Of a stretch of DNA of 64,000 bases, positions 38,992-50,800 are shown piece by piece. The DNA is from Lyophyllum atratum. Taxonomy: Eukaryota > Basidiomycota > Agaricomycetes > Agaricales > Lyophyllaceae. The translations under genes and the position numbers were made by a program. The stretch is from contig JACGCN010000003.1 of NCBI GenBank assembly GCA_014905825.1, forward strand, positions 1,364,001 through 1,428,000, in the 5' to 3' direction. How positions within the stretch are numbered: the stretch's first letter is position 1; the number at the start of each line of letters is the position of its first letter. The notes beneath the pieces were generated by a model. That model ran no database searches. It was not told the origin of the DNA and was given only the letters and a program-made list of their open reading frames with translations.

Positions 38992-40051
38992 CTATGTACG
39001 GATAATGTATAAATAATAATGGAATGCTTCCCCTAATTGTTTAATTTCCAGCGTTGTTCCAGGCCGAGTCAGATATCGCTTTCGGAAATGGGGCTGTCCA
39101 AACGTGAGGTATAGAAATACCCCTTTGCCCTTGCGAAGTACCCTGCAGTAAGGTCAGCAACAACTCTCTGAGCATTTCCGTCAAGAAATCTTGGACCTTA
39201 ATGCCTCATCTACCTCTTTCGTACAATCTTGGATAACCTGCTCTGGAGGATCCTGTTTTTTTTGTAAGAAATATCCGCTTGTACTTTCTTGAATTGAACG
39301 CACCCAAACGTCCCCTTTAGATGTCATCATGGCATCCATGGTCCCTGGATTTCTTGTCAGTAGGCAAACGATGCAGATGCCTCATAATCTACCTTTATCA
39401 ATTGCAACATCGAATGAATTGTCGTCGAACTGCAGATCTCGCACATCCATTTCGTGCCCTGCAGAACAAAAGTAAAATATAATGTTAGCCTTGCTATCTA
39501 CGCGTCAAAAAACCTTTGATCCTCCTCACATTCCATCTCTGGTCGAAGATTTTGGTGCCGGTGCCGCATTTGTTCCACAACAACAGATGAGTACTGTTAT
39601 CGGTGTGATTAGCTTTATTTTATCCCAATCGTCACAGCTCACGGACATCTGTGTTGACAACCCTTTTATAACCGTCCTCCCACATCTCGTGAGACGTTAC
39701 ATATCAAAGGATCTACTTGTGATACCTTCGATGCTCACCTCCTCCGAAAGTTGGGAATTCCCACATCCAAGCATTAAAATTCGTGATTCTTTATCCGGGA
39801 TTAGATCCCTTATGAACGGCGCAAGATCTGCATAAGACTTGAACCAGTCAAAATGAGCATCTTCTTCGGCCTCCCTGACGCGTTCGGGGTGAGGTTCAAG
39901 TAATCAAGCGCCACTGCATGCGGAAATAAAGTACTGTTTGTAACGGTGATCCCTGAGTGAAACATATTTTAACATGTCAATTTCATGAGCAGCTATTGAC
40001 CTACCAATATTCCTTGATGCCATATTCCTCGTTCTTAGCTGGAAGGTTCAT
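38992..40051 (-). CDS. METTL13/EEF1AKMT4-like small SAM methyltransferase
   Basis: I assembled this gene from nine small exons. The ATG at 40051 opens MNLPAKNEEYGIKEYWDHRY, the N-terminal signature of EEF1AKMT4 and METTL13 N-domain enzymes that methylate elongation factor 1A lysines. After introns come DAHFDWFKSYADLAPFIRDL and RILMLGCGNSQLSEE (SAM motif I, near 39740-39785). MWEDGYKRVVNTD and YSSVVVEQM follow, then FDVAIDKGTMDAMM (near 39330-39420), the family's hallmark. GDVWDPPEQVIQDCTKEVDE, LRKGKGVFLYLTFGQPHFRK and an end LGEAFHYYLYIIRT complete it, with TAG at 38992-38994. The product has about 205 residues, a normal single-domain length. The neighbouring MidA-like methyltransferase gene ends 34 bp away on the other strand. 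Substrate is an inference. Confidence 0.87.
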
Positions 40052-40709
40052 GATAATTTTAGAGAAAGGGTGGTGGCGTCTAGATCAGAGGAACACACCA
40101 AACAAATCCGACGATGATCGATGATTGCTGTGGCAGTGCTATGTACCAGTTCGTGAAGTGGAACCATCATGTGGCCGCTTCTTGTTATCATGCACTTCGT
40201 AGACTTGCGCTGCCTGCTCTTTGCTCCCTTGGATCTGAATTCTTCATTTACCTAGAGACCGCCCCGTCATAGGAACGAGAATGATATGTTCATGTCAAAC
40301 TCTGCGATCCATCATTCAACAAGGCCTTCCAGGACGACAATTAAAACTTGAGCATTGACAACCGTCAACACCTCCGGAGCTACACCTCTAAATTCTTTCA
40401 CGCTCCTCGATTCCTCTGGATGAATATTAGCGGCTCAGTCTACCTAGGTAATCATATTCTGCGCTTTGTGGTCAGGGCGTGTCTCTTGCTGTCAAATGCC
40501 ATTGGGACTTTTCAGGGGAGCGGAAGTGCAGCAATCAGTCTTCGGATGTCATTGGTTTGATGAGATCAATGGTTATGACAATTCTACTGCCATTAATGCG
40601 CCGCACCGTCATGTCGAGACGGTCCCTTCTTGTCCCTTCTTGTCCCTTTCCCCCCCTCCCTTATTGAAGTTATTCGCCTTTGTTGCTGGATGCAGCATCC
40701 ACAGATATC
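40052..40709. other. intergenic region, possible 5' exons of the membrane protein gene
   Basis: This region lies between the divergent methyltransferase and membrane-protein genes and must hold both promoters. Short frames near 40348-40560 could be upstream exons of an extracellular domain for the gene at 40710, since related fungal proteins usually have one. I could not find a splice pattern that supports this, so I do not annotate exons here. Confidence 0.3.
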
Positions 40710-41475
40710 ATGCCTCCCCTTATAATGTTGGATCGTCTCAGCGAGCTTTCTGGACGCATGACATCCCCAGTCGAGTCTGAGCCTGAGTCGCACCACAATC
40801 GCGGTATATCTGGTACGACGCCAATCTATGATGATGGTAAGTTTATTGTATCATCGTCGTATACGCTGCTCACGCTTTATGTTGTAACGCAGATACTAGC
40901 CTTGCTCTTGATGGGCTCGATGTAGCTTCAGGACCAAGGTCCCAGTTCAACGGTCAGAGAGTTGCAGCATCACCGACGCCTTCATCCTTGATATTGAAGT
41001 CTCCGCCGCCTACGACCACTGACACACATTATATCGAAAGCCCAAGCATAAATCTCTTGATCGCATCCGCGGATGAGCCTCTTCACGACATGGCGAAGAA
41101 CAAATACAGGGTAGAGGAGATTGTAGGAGGCACAATAGACGGGGTCGTCTTCATAGTGCTATCCATCGTTCTCTTCTTTCTCTACCAGCGACGTAGGGCA
41201 AGGGCAAGGAACCCCTGTAAGAATATAGTTCTTTCGTTTTGGCCGCGCTGAGCTTTTTGCATCATTTAGCACCATATGTTATGGGACCCCTACAGGCGTC
41301 TCTTCCAATGTCGAAAGAAGCGTTCACATCACCGAGGTATAGCCACTATGGGTTGTCGTTCAGTGCCTCCGCTCCTCCTTCGACGGACTCTCTTACGCCT
41401 GTGCCTCACAAGTCGCACGAGTCGCGGAGAAATTTGAGCGATCATGTTATCGCGTCGAGTTGGCACGGAGTTTGA
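40710..41475 (+). CDS. single-pass membrane protein with Ser/Pro-rich tails
   Basis: I do not recognise the family by sequence identity. From the ATG at 40710 (MPPLIMLDRLSELSGRM) the protein has a Ser/Pro/Thr-rich N-part, then a glycine-rich lead-in (EEIVGGTIDGVV) to one transmembrane helix (FIVLSIVLFFLY) and a stop-transfer cluster QRRRARAR. A cytoplasmic tail rich in Ser, Pro and His follows and ends SSWHGV at TGA 41473-41475. Introns are near 40838-40893 and near 41217-41270; the second must use the TTTAG acceptor before CACCATATG to keep frame. This layout is common in Agaricomycete surface proteins with a variable ectodomain. The start may be truncated: upstream exons could exist between 40340 and 40700. 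Confidence 0.6.
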
Positions 41476-41712
41476 CGATATTTTTATTTTGGGATTATGG
41501 GCGTTCTCACCACGCATCGGACATTCATCCATTTATACTCTTTACAGTAGCTGATATTCATTCATAATTTTCATGGTTGGACTTTTTCCTCATCACACAT
41601 CGGACACCCATCCATTCGTTACCTATGCAACTGACACTATTGCTACCTTACTTTTTGTTCATCCCATGATTTGTATTCATTGCAAGGACAATAAATGATT
41701 ATCTGATCATAA

Positions 41713-43109
41713 CTATAGGAAGAAAGTCCGTCTTGTTGTCTCCAATTCAGGCTGAAAGAAAAGAACGGGTATAAGCCATCGTATGCGTCTCACGAGGGAA
41801 TGACATACCTTCCATGCCCATAGATATTCGTCTGTTTTCGGGGGAACGACTGGTTTGGGAGGTTCAGCGTCACCAGATCCTGGTGCGTCATCCGTAGGTA
41901 GGACCTCTGCCTTGTCGCTCTTTTCTTCCTCTTCGAATGGGCTAACGTCAAATTCTAGGGGCTGAGGTGCCTCCCCGAAGTTCTGCACTGCTGGAATTCC
42001 CTTCTTCAACCAACGGAGCTTGAGGGTAAAGCGAGGTCCAATCTCCTGCAAGGCTACCTTCTCAGTCGAACGGAAGGCATATCTACACAAGGCGGTCAAG
42101 TCGCTTCTCGAGCTTGAATTGATCGGTTGGACATACCTGTGTCTCCGGAAGAAGAGGAAGTCTCTTTGGTTGTGAAGCGTCACGACCTGTCTTCCTTGGA
42201 ACTCGGGCAGAGGAGGAAACGTCGTTTGGAACATGCGCCCTACGGCATGTCCTAGGCGTGTAACGAAGCCGTTCAGAACAAGTTCTGGATGATGAGGTGT
42301 TGCACGCGCATGTCCCTAAGATGACAAGTTGAGGTTCGGTAAGAGGACGTTATCACAAGCGCCACATACGAATATTTGTTTTGTCAGTTCGATGGAGGTC
42401 AATTTGAAGTAAGCGGATGGACCACTTGGTAGATGAACGAGAGTGATGGCGTCTATGGTAGATTAGACGTTATAAACACTTCTTAAGTACGAAAAGATAT
42501 GGGACGTACTTGGCTTCTTCATATCTTCGTTGACCACCACGAGATGTTTATACTGACGTCCAGCAGCCCAACCAGCTATTCGTCCCATTTCAAAGCCTTT
42601 CCCCTTTTTCCTTCGGATAAACTCTGCACCTGGAAACACGCCAACCAATTCGTCGCAGAACTCATATGTCGCTTTCGATGCCTTCGGCGAAGTTGTGATC
42701 AAGATCTTCGGCGGTATACTGGGGTCATCCGTGGAAGTAAAATAAGACGCGAATGGATCGGACGCAAGGTCTGCTGCTGCCTCATCCAGCTGCTCTTGCG
42801 ACAACGATGGGCCAGCCTCGTTCGGATTGGCAGTCAAGATTGAGGGATCAAACTCTCGCATATTGTCAAGTGTTCGGGGGACATTTTCTGCTAGACGTTT
42901 CTGCAGAGTTATTGAGAGTTATGATTAGCTCTCATTGCGTTGCAATTGCAGCTGACCTTCTTCGCAGCAGGGTCATTGGCCTCCAGCTTCGCCTGCGCCA
43001 GTCGCCTCTGTAGTTTCTCCTGGCTCTTGGCCTTCTTGTTTTTCCTAGATATTTCCTCCCGTTTCAGTTTATTCTTGATGGTCGAGGGTTGAAATCGAGA
43101 GGACGACAT
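41713..43109 (-). CDS. RPF1: ribosome production factor 1 (Brix domain)
   Basis: Nucleolar Brix-family protein needed for 60S ribosome assembly (27S pre-rRNA processing). The ATG at 43109 opens [20 protein letters not shown], and the next exon encodes a Lys/Arg-rich helix typical of the family. The Brix core is clear: [20 protein letters not shown] near 42670-42715, [18 protein letters not shown] near 42580-42645, [50 protein letters not shown] near 42225-42275, [20 protein letters not shown] near 42140-42200 and [16 protein letters not shown] near 42000-42045. The last exon gives [12 protein letters not shown] with TAG at 41713-41715. About six introns are present. It converges with the membrane protein gene. 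Confidence 0.94.
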
Positions 43110-43351
43110 GGTGATTCCTGGAGTTCTGTGTAGCCCTCCTTCAAGTTGTTCGAAGTGATCGACTTGGGAACATTTTCTGCGCACCCCTAGATTATAACAC
43201 ACGTAAATAATCCGGACTTGGCTCACTGACTTTGGACTTCCAGCTCAAGATTGGCTCAAGATATAGAGGTTACAGAGCAATTCCAAGAGCGGTTTATGCC
43301 TACATGGTATACTTATGGTACACAAGGAGCTCTTTTACAATTAATTCTCCC

Positions 43352-45716
43352 CTAAAGTCTAGACTTGCTAGTTTCCGCATGCAAATTGTAAAGATCCTCC
43401 GCAGCCCTTGCTATCTCCTCGCAAAACTTGGCATTGGGCATCTCTTTCCTTGATGTGATGGTATATTGCAGACGATCTGATGATTTTTCAGTCAGTAAGA
43501 ACATTGAATACTGGGAAGAAGAGGAATCTCCTACCATCATAACCCGTCATATATGCGACCCCGAATCCGTCGGGGACCACCTGCAGAACTAATGTGTCAA
43601 CGCCGCATGAGTGAAGAAAGGAAACCAATGAACCTCGCCCCAGCCATAGACAGGGAAATGTTTCGAGAATATAGCTGACGTGCTCAGCACCCAATAGCTC
43701 GACCTGAGGAAGACAGGGTCTGTGAAAAGGTCATGTAGCTCTTCACCCTCCTTCAAGACCTTCTTTAAACCTGCGACGAGTGAGGTTAACACTATTTAGT
43801 TGAAGGAGATGTTTGAAGGAGTTACCAAACAAGTGGCGATCGACTCCGTGGCCCATTCCGGCGGTCTTCGCAAGGTTGACATGCTTCTCCACGGCTGCAG
43901 CAAAGAGCTTCTTCCGTTCGTCCTTCCCAATGTCGTTATTGTCCATACTCGCGACCCAAGCGTCAGATTCACTTGTGACAACCCGGATAGCCTCAGTGCG
44001 TCCTTTATAGAATTTCCGCGTCGTTGCAGCTTCGTACGTCCCACCAATCCGTTTCTCCTTGCCAATGAGGCGACGATAGGCTAATTGGATGATCATCTGC
44101 GCCCATGAATCTGGAGAAACGCCGAATTTCTTGATGGCAGCCTTTCCATACGATGTGAGCAGGAAACCAAGCTCCTGGCTATTGATAAGCTCCGCCGCAG
44201 CTTTATCGGCATCTGCAATAGCCATGTTGATCGTGGGGGTGATTTCCCAGTCGAGAGGTGTAGGGGTAAGATTAGAGGCGGCTGGTGCGCCATGATCAAA
44301 GGCAGGATCGTGTAGCATATCCAGGATATCGTCGCATAACCTGACAGTGGGCGTTCCGTCCATAACAGAGTGCTCTCCCATTAACCCAGCGACAGCGTTG
44401 TCAAAGACAATGAATTGTACGGGCTTGTCGACCCAGCGATTCCGGAGACCAACAGGAGCACCATCAGATAATTCACCATGCCACAAGGCTCGGCTATGCT
44501 GAACGGCTGTGGTAGGCTTGTATGTGTCCAAATTAATGGCAAAAGCGGCTGATTGAATGGCAGTCAGAATCGAGGCATTATGCGGAGAAGTCGCCAGATT
44601 TGCATAATCCTGAGTGAATTCTATTAGAGATTAACCCATGGTCAAAAAGATATTGCTACCTTTGCCCAAACATCGCGGTCAGAAGCCGTCAAAACACCAA
44701 CACCTGGATATTCTTTATGGGTATGGTCGTATATGTACTGGATTTGCCTGGTTTTAGATCATTCACCTCAGTGTAATCAACGAGAAAATATATGTTAACA
44801 TACTTCTCAATTTCCGCGGTGCTGAGAATCCGTCCATCCTGTGCAGCTTCGAGTTTCCACACTCGGTTGTTCCTGAACACAATGATATGTCCAGAGTCAC
44901 CGAGATCGCCCTCTTTTGCATAAGAGACGCTCCAATCGAGGCCTTGTGGTCCAGGAATGCGGCAACAATCGAACATCCACCTGTGTTTGATTGTCAGCGG
45001 TCAGTAGCGTATATCACGAGTTGGGTATACCGATAGGTATCCATGCAGATAGGCCCTTCTTTAGTCGCATCCGGTTTAAGAACACCGCTCTTGAGGTTCT
45101 TGCGGAAGATCATGGCTGCACGCGCTAGGCCAGCTGCACGAGCCGCAGGGGTTTGCGGCAAATGGGAAGGGTGCTCATCAAATCCATCTGAGAGACGAAG
45201 GGTCAGCCATCTTCGGCGGTAAAATGGGGCTCGTAGCTCACAGTAATAAGATACATTCACGACAACCTAGTTTGCCAGGAGTAAAAGGTGGTGGACGTGA
45301 CAGTGTGTTGAACAACATACTGAATCCCGATATCCCAGATACGCTGTATCGTCCCACCAGTCCTCGAGCCAGTGCCGCATGCCGGCAGCGTGTTTCGACA
45401 GTCTCTCCTGTAGTACAGGTCCTTGAGTAGCGGCAAACTGATCGATCTTCTTGACAACAGTGGTGTACTCCTCGTCTGACCACGCTATAGGGATCAAGGT
45501 CTGCTTCAAACGAGAAAGAGTGCTTTGCAGGTCCACGACAGGAAGTGTTGGCAAATCCGACGCGAAGGTCACAGTGCCAGGGGGGGCAGATGGAGCAATG
45601 GTCTTCCATCCTGGTGGACGCGACGTGTGTGTGGCTGCAGTTGTGGACATTGGGAGACGGCGAGGGAATAAGGCGGATAGAGGTTTGCGCAGCGGGTGTG
45701 GTATCCGCGCCAGCAT
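43352..45716 (-). CDS. CAT2: carnitine O-acetyltransferase, likely mitochondrial and peroxisomal
   Basis: Transfers acetyl groups between CoA and carnitine so that acetyl units can leave peroxisomes and enter mitochondria. The ATG at 45716 opens MLARIPHPLRKPLSALFPRR, an Arg-rich import presequence. A second in-frame ATG at 45650 (MSTTAATHTSRPPGWK) would remove it. Family blocks: LPVVDLQSTLSRLKQTLIP near 45490-45540, LEDWWDDTAYLGYRD near 45330-45370, GEHSVMDGTP near 44340-44380 with the catalytic His, YEAATTRKFYKGRTEAIR near 43985-44035 and AGMGHGVDRHLFG near 43835-43870. The last residues are SKSRL before TAG at 43352-43354, and SRL is an accepted peroxisomal PTS1 variant. About eight introns are present. 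Budding yeast Cat2 is known to be dual-targeted in just this way. Confidence 0.93.
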
Positions 45717-46207
45717 AATGTGGCAAGCGGCTCGTCCGTTTGAAAGGGAACTTGTGTGGGATGAAGCCGCCACTGCAGCTGATTTCGACCCGTCGTCCTC
45801 TCGGAGACTCGGGCGTCTGCCGATCCGGAACTCATGTGATCTCGCCAAGTAGTCACGTTTCCGAAGCAACTGCAACCCTGGTCCCCCACGCAAGGACGCA
45901 GCAACTTCAAGGTCCAAGGACTTGCGACGCGCGTTTCATGCCTGCCCTCTCTACCCGTCCAGTACTTCAATTCAAGGGGTGCAAGATTGACGAGAACGAT
46001 ATCTCGTAGTCATCTTTACGAAGGAAACAGATAAACGCGGCGCCCAGGCCTCAACTCGCCTAACGCGATAAGTCGACTTCATAGAGTTTGTATGCGATGA
46101 AAGGGAGGGCATCTGCAGCTATCTGCAGTTTGGCAGTATCAACATAAAACCCGAATAAAGTGGTTGGAAGGGAATGAGGTTATCGCGATATTGACCGCTA
46201 CACACTT
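45717..46207. other. intergenic region between CAT2 and the AATase-like gene
   Basis: Both neighbours are on the minus strand. The gap holds the CAT2 promoter and the 3' flank of the acetyltransferase-like gene. The CAT2 frame remains open upstream to about 45917, but that stretch shows no family similarity. No other gene is seen. Confidence 0.4.
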
Positions 46208-47626
46208 TTATACTGCATCAATAACAGAAAACGAAACATTAGCAACCTCCTTGCTGAGAATCCTCTCGAAGCTATCTCTGAACCTCGCGACAAACTCTTC
46301 CCCAAACCCATCCGGGATAGCGTCAACTCCCCATGTCACTGCGATCGTAATCCCACCTAGAGCGTCACCCACCATATTCATCTTGACTGCTGCCCCCAAG
46401 GCAGCATTACATTGAGCGAAGACCATACCTCCTGTCAACCACGCCGCATCTCCGTCCTTGTTGCTCTCAACCTCGAAACGGCCCACATTGGAGAGTTCTA
46501 GGCCTCCCTCCCTCTTCTTCCCCAGCTGTCCTTTGAAGTAGGCCTCGTATTTTCCAAACAAAAATTTGAGCATTCCAATTTCCTCCACAGATTTTGGGAT
46601 ATAGGACTGAAGAGCCAAGGCGCATCGGGACGCTTCTGTCCATGAAAACACAGGATCGATGCGGGAATAAATATTCATCGTCGACACTTGTTCGCAAAAA
46701 GCGTCGCTAGATGTGCCTGAGAGGCCTCTGATAGATATGGGGATGGAGCATGCTATGGTCTTGTGCTTCTCAGCAGAGATGAGAGCGGAAAGTACCGAGA
46801 TTCCTAAAACGTGAAAGGCTGAGGTCAAGGTTGCCTTATGAGAGCGACATAGAGCAAGGAACATCGAAGCTTGGTCGGGAATGATTTTGATGAGCCGGAC
46901 ACTGGTCTGGAGACTGGCATCTTTCACTGGGTTACCGGTCCACGCTGAGGCGCCGCGGGTCCAAGAAGTAGGACAAAAAAGCTCGAATAGTCCCAAACCG
47001 ACTTTACGCCAGGGAGGAGTAAGGTTCACCAATGTTTCGATGGGAGGCACGAACGCATTTGTTGAGGGTATGGCAATATACTTTGCGATGGGGCCGCAGC
47101 CACCAACTCTGCGGAAGGAAGCTAGGAGGGCGCGATGGAAAGCAAGGCCACTTTTGCCATCGCCGATACAATGGTGCCAGGCAAAACAGATGGTGTTGTC
47201 CTTCAAAACCACAATGCGCCAAAGGGGTAGCGTTGAGGCGGTATGGAATGGTCGCAGCAACTGTGCTTCAATCGTTGCCTTCAAGTCACAGCTATCGGTG
47301 AATTCTACAACCTCGTCGAGGTTGATCTTCTCTAAGCGTTCATAAGATGGACTCTCAGAAAATTCTCCGGCTAAGCGTACGCCTAACGCAGCATGGGACT
47401 CCACAACTTCTCGGAGGGCGTGGAATAACGTCGCTTTGTCCAAGCGGCAAGGTTTTGGGGGTATGTACTGCGCAGCGACAAGTACACAGGAGTCAAGGCC
47501 CAACGAGTGTCGCGTAATATGGTATCGCTCCAGTAGACCTGGATATGAGGCTCCGTCAGATGAAGGTTTGACTCAGTGCGGACACCGCGCACCTGCTCGT
47601 CGGACTATCTCTCTCTGCTGTTCCAT
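46208..47626 (-). CDS. alcohol acetyltransferase-like protein (CoA-dependent acyltransferase fold)
   Basis: Resembles the fungal alcohol acetyltransferase family (Pfam AATase; yeast Atf1/Atf2), which makes acetate esters from alcohols and acetyl-CoA or detoxifies sterols. The ATG at 47626 opens MEQQREIVRRAG. A 55-nt intron follows, then LLERYHITRHSLGLDSCVLV in one long exon. The acyltransferase motif HHxxxDG appears as WHHCIGDGKSGLAFH near 47150-47180. TLTSAFHVLGISVLSALISA near 46780-46840, an IPISIRGL block near 46730, GGLELSNVGRFEV near 46465-46505 and GGITIAVTWGVDAIPDGF near 46310-46365 fit the C-terminal half of the fold. It stops at TAA 46208-46210 after about 454 residues. The substrate cannot be read from the sequence. 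It shares a 185-bp divergent promoter with the PB1/ZZ gene. Confidence 0.85.
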
Positions 47627-47811
47627 GCCGGGACATAGACTGAGACGCGGTATGCAAATGTAAAAATTGTGATCATGATGGGGGAGCAAAGATAGGAATT
47701 TAAGCGCGCGCGCCCCGAGTGCTGCGGCCGGCTGACTCGGAGTCCGTGCTGCGTACTAAATATCTAACGATCTAACGATCATCACCGCCTAGCCTCGGTC
47801 CTTAAACAAGG

Positions 47812-50800
47812 ATGTGTAATCGCCCTGACAGACCTCTTATCGTGAAATGCTCTTTAGACAGCTGGAACAAGAAAATCACATTCTCTTCAGCTCGGAACTG
47901 TACATACGAGGTGCTCAGACATAAGGTATGTGCCTGCCTTCTTTCTTCCAACGGCTGTCACATCATCCTGGCCAGGTCGAACAATGTTATTCACTATCCT
48001 CTACATCCTTTGCGATCGCATATAAAGACGATGACGGAGAAATTTCGACCATTACCACCGATCCAGACTTGACGGAAGCGATACAGTACTTCCAGGCAGG
48101 AGACGATGCCCCATTATCCTCAGCAGCTTCCATCCTGTCTGGTCGCAGCTTCGGGAGCCGCAAGGTCACTTTGCGAGTTCATATAACAGTCGACTATGAT
48201 GGTCCCAGTCTCTCGGATACCTCGTCGTTGATTAGTTTGGAAGAGTATAGGGGACGGAACGGAAGCCAGCAGTCGATATCCTTTGGTTCTGCTTCAATAG
48301 ACTTGGACGATGACTCTGTGACGGTCAGCTCGAGGGACAATAGCGCTACTCCTTCAAGATCCTCTGCTGCAGGAAATCGAATGCCAGGACAGAATGCTAG
48401 CACCGTTGGAGGCTCCGAGAACACGCGGTTCACCTTGGTATCAGGCCCATCGGGCAGTTCCCGGTTGGGACAAAGCTCGCTCGGGTTCCAAAATGGTGTC
48501 AATGAAACTTCAAACCCATTCTCAGATAAGTACGAGCTTTCTGCGGGCCAGCACTATCCAGAAGACCCCTCAGCTGTCTTTGAGCGCCTTAAATTTCAGG
48601 AAGAACTCGGGGATGACCGTTCCAGCGTGGATTTCGACTCACTAGCAAGGAACGATCGCGGCGCAGCCTGGTTGAGAGATCAAAATGAGCGAACGATACG
48701 TTCTATGCTTGGAGTATTGCCAGAACCGTCAGTTTCAGACGGCGTTTCCCTTGCTCCCCAGAGACAAGAAGAACTAGGGGGCGACCTTTCGTTAGAACGG
48801 GATCCCCGTGGAAGATACTATTATACCTACACATCGGCAGGATCTGTTTCGCAAACACACGAATCTGCCTACGACGATCTCAGCGGGCCATCCAGACCTT
48901 TATCCATGGAAAGACCACGGCCTACATCTATGCATCTTAACTGGCTTGCATCTCAGCAGATCCAGTCTCAGGATGCCCGCGTAGTGAAACCATCCCTGTC
49001 CGTCCCGTCTTTCCACACCCACAATTCCGATCCTTTGCCTTCACGGGACAACAACTCACAATACCCCGGCATCTCATCTCACCTTATCGTCGACAAAGAG
49101 CTTCTCCACTACCTGCCCCCTACGGTACCTCCTCCAGAGAGTCTTACAGACTGCTCAGAGTGTGGAACACTGCTGGATGCCATTCGATATGTGTGTTCCA
49201 CTTGTGGAGAAAAGCACCCAGTTGGAGAGAACCCTTATATAAAAGGGAAGGGGAGAGCACCTAATTCACAAACTTACGTATATCCGCCCCAACCTTTCCA
49301 TCATCCACTATCATCTTCTCCCGTCACCTCGATCTCTTCACAGACCTATATCGGGAGCTCAGAATCTCTTGCCTCCCGCTATAAGCCTCTTCCCACTGTC
49401 CCCTCTAGCCTTAATCTTGCCGTTCCTGGTGTTCCTTCTTTGCGAGGTTACGAGTTATGCTCTGGGTGTATAGAGTCTGCTGGGGTTCACCATGCTATCG
49501 AAGCTGGCCTTGCTTCCGGCTCATCACCCAACGTCTCATCTTCACCATCTGTTGGAGATGCTCAGGCAGCCTCCCAATGGCGGAGAGCAGCACCAAAGAA
49601 AGGCCAGATGCGGCATGCTTATCAGGAGAAAGTTTGGGGACATAGCAGCTGGGAAGACGTCGGTAAATCGCTCGTCGTTCCGTACTCGTTGCTGATGCTG
49701 ACCCCAATCAACTTCAGAACAAGACGAGGATCAGATATCTAAATGTTCGACTTGTCAGGCCATCACCCTTCGCAAACGTTACAAATGCTTTTCGTGCCCC
49801 AATATCAATTTATGCCGAGCATGTTACAGGTAAGGCTCTAGTGCCGTTAAAATGGTCACCATCTGAGATCAAATCCAGCCAAGTGCACGAGCTGCATCCC
49901 TCACACGCGTTCCTGAACGTGCCAGACAAGCGCGTACGGTCTCATAGTGAACCCGACTACCTCTCAAACCCGCCGCCGGATCCTAACGAAGAGCAATGTA
50001 AGCTTCTTCTAATCACACAATCCTTAATTAGATAGTAATTCCGCTCTAGCTCTTAAGCATATGGGGATCAAGTGTGCACAGTAAGCCATTACATCTCTTA
50101 GCTTCTGTCGTCACTAGAATCTCTCGTCTTTTAGCTGTTTGCTCGACATTGTCGGTGCTCGGTTTCACTGTGCCATCTGCGATTCCGTCGATATCTGCGC
50201 GAACTGCGAGTCGGTGGGTCTTCCAGGTAACCTAGATTCAGCAGACGGGGGGCATAATTCTTCGCATATCCTCATCAAGGTACTTTCCTGGTCGATCACC
50301 GTAAGGCTAACTCACCAAATACCACTTCTAAATTAGATCCCCTATCCTTTGGAAACGACAGAAGTGAGCTGCCTCTCCTCCACCGGTTCCTTGGGCAACT
50401 AATGTCTTTGTTTGCAGTTGGAGAGTGCTAGCCGTAGGGCGATCCACCTCTGGACTGGACGTGATGCCGCTAGCGTTGGCGTACCCATTCCAAGGTCGAA
50501 GCCTAGCTCAGTAGTATCGTCCTACGCTCGTACCGTTGTTGGTTCTGGGTCAAGAAGCGCTGAGACTTCTTCGAATGACCACCATCTACTGTGCAGCGAT
50601 TGCAACCTTGTCAGTCGCCTTGCATACTTTCCAGGTTATTTGACTTATGTGATAGCGTTTCAGGCCGTTGTTGGGATCCGATATCAATGCGCTAACTGTC
50701 CGTCTTCCCCAAGACCATATAGTCTGGTACGACCGTCCAAGTCCATGTGTTATTTCTTATTCCCAGACTGAATATAAAATCTAGTGTGAAAATTGCGAAC

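Noticed and set aside
47032..47345. Plus-strand frames over the acetyltransferase-like gene
   Set aside because: Antisense to the exon that holds the HHxxxDG motif.
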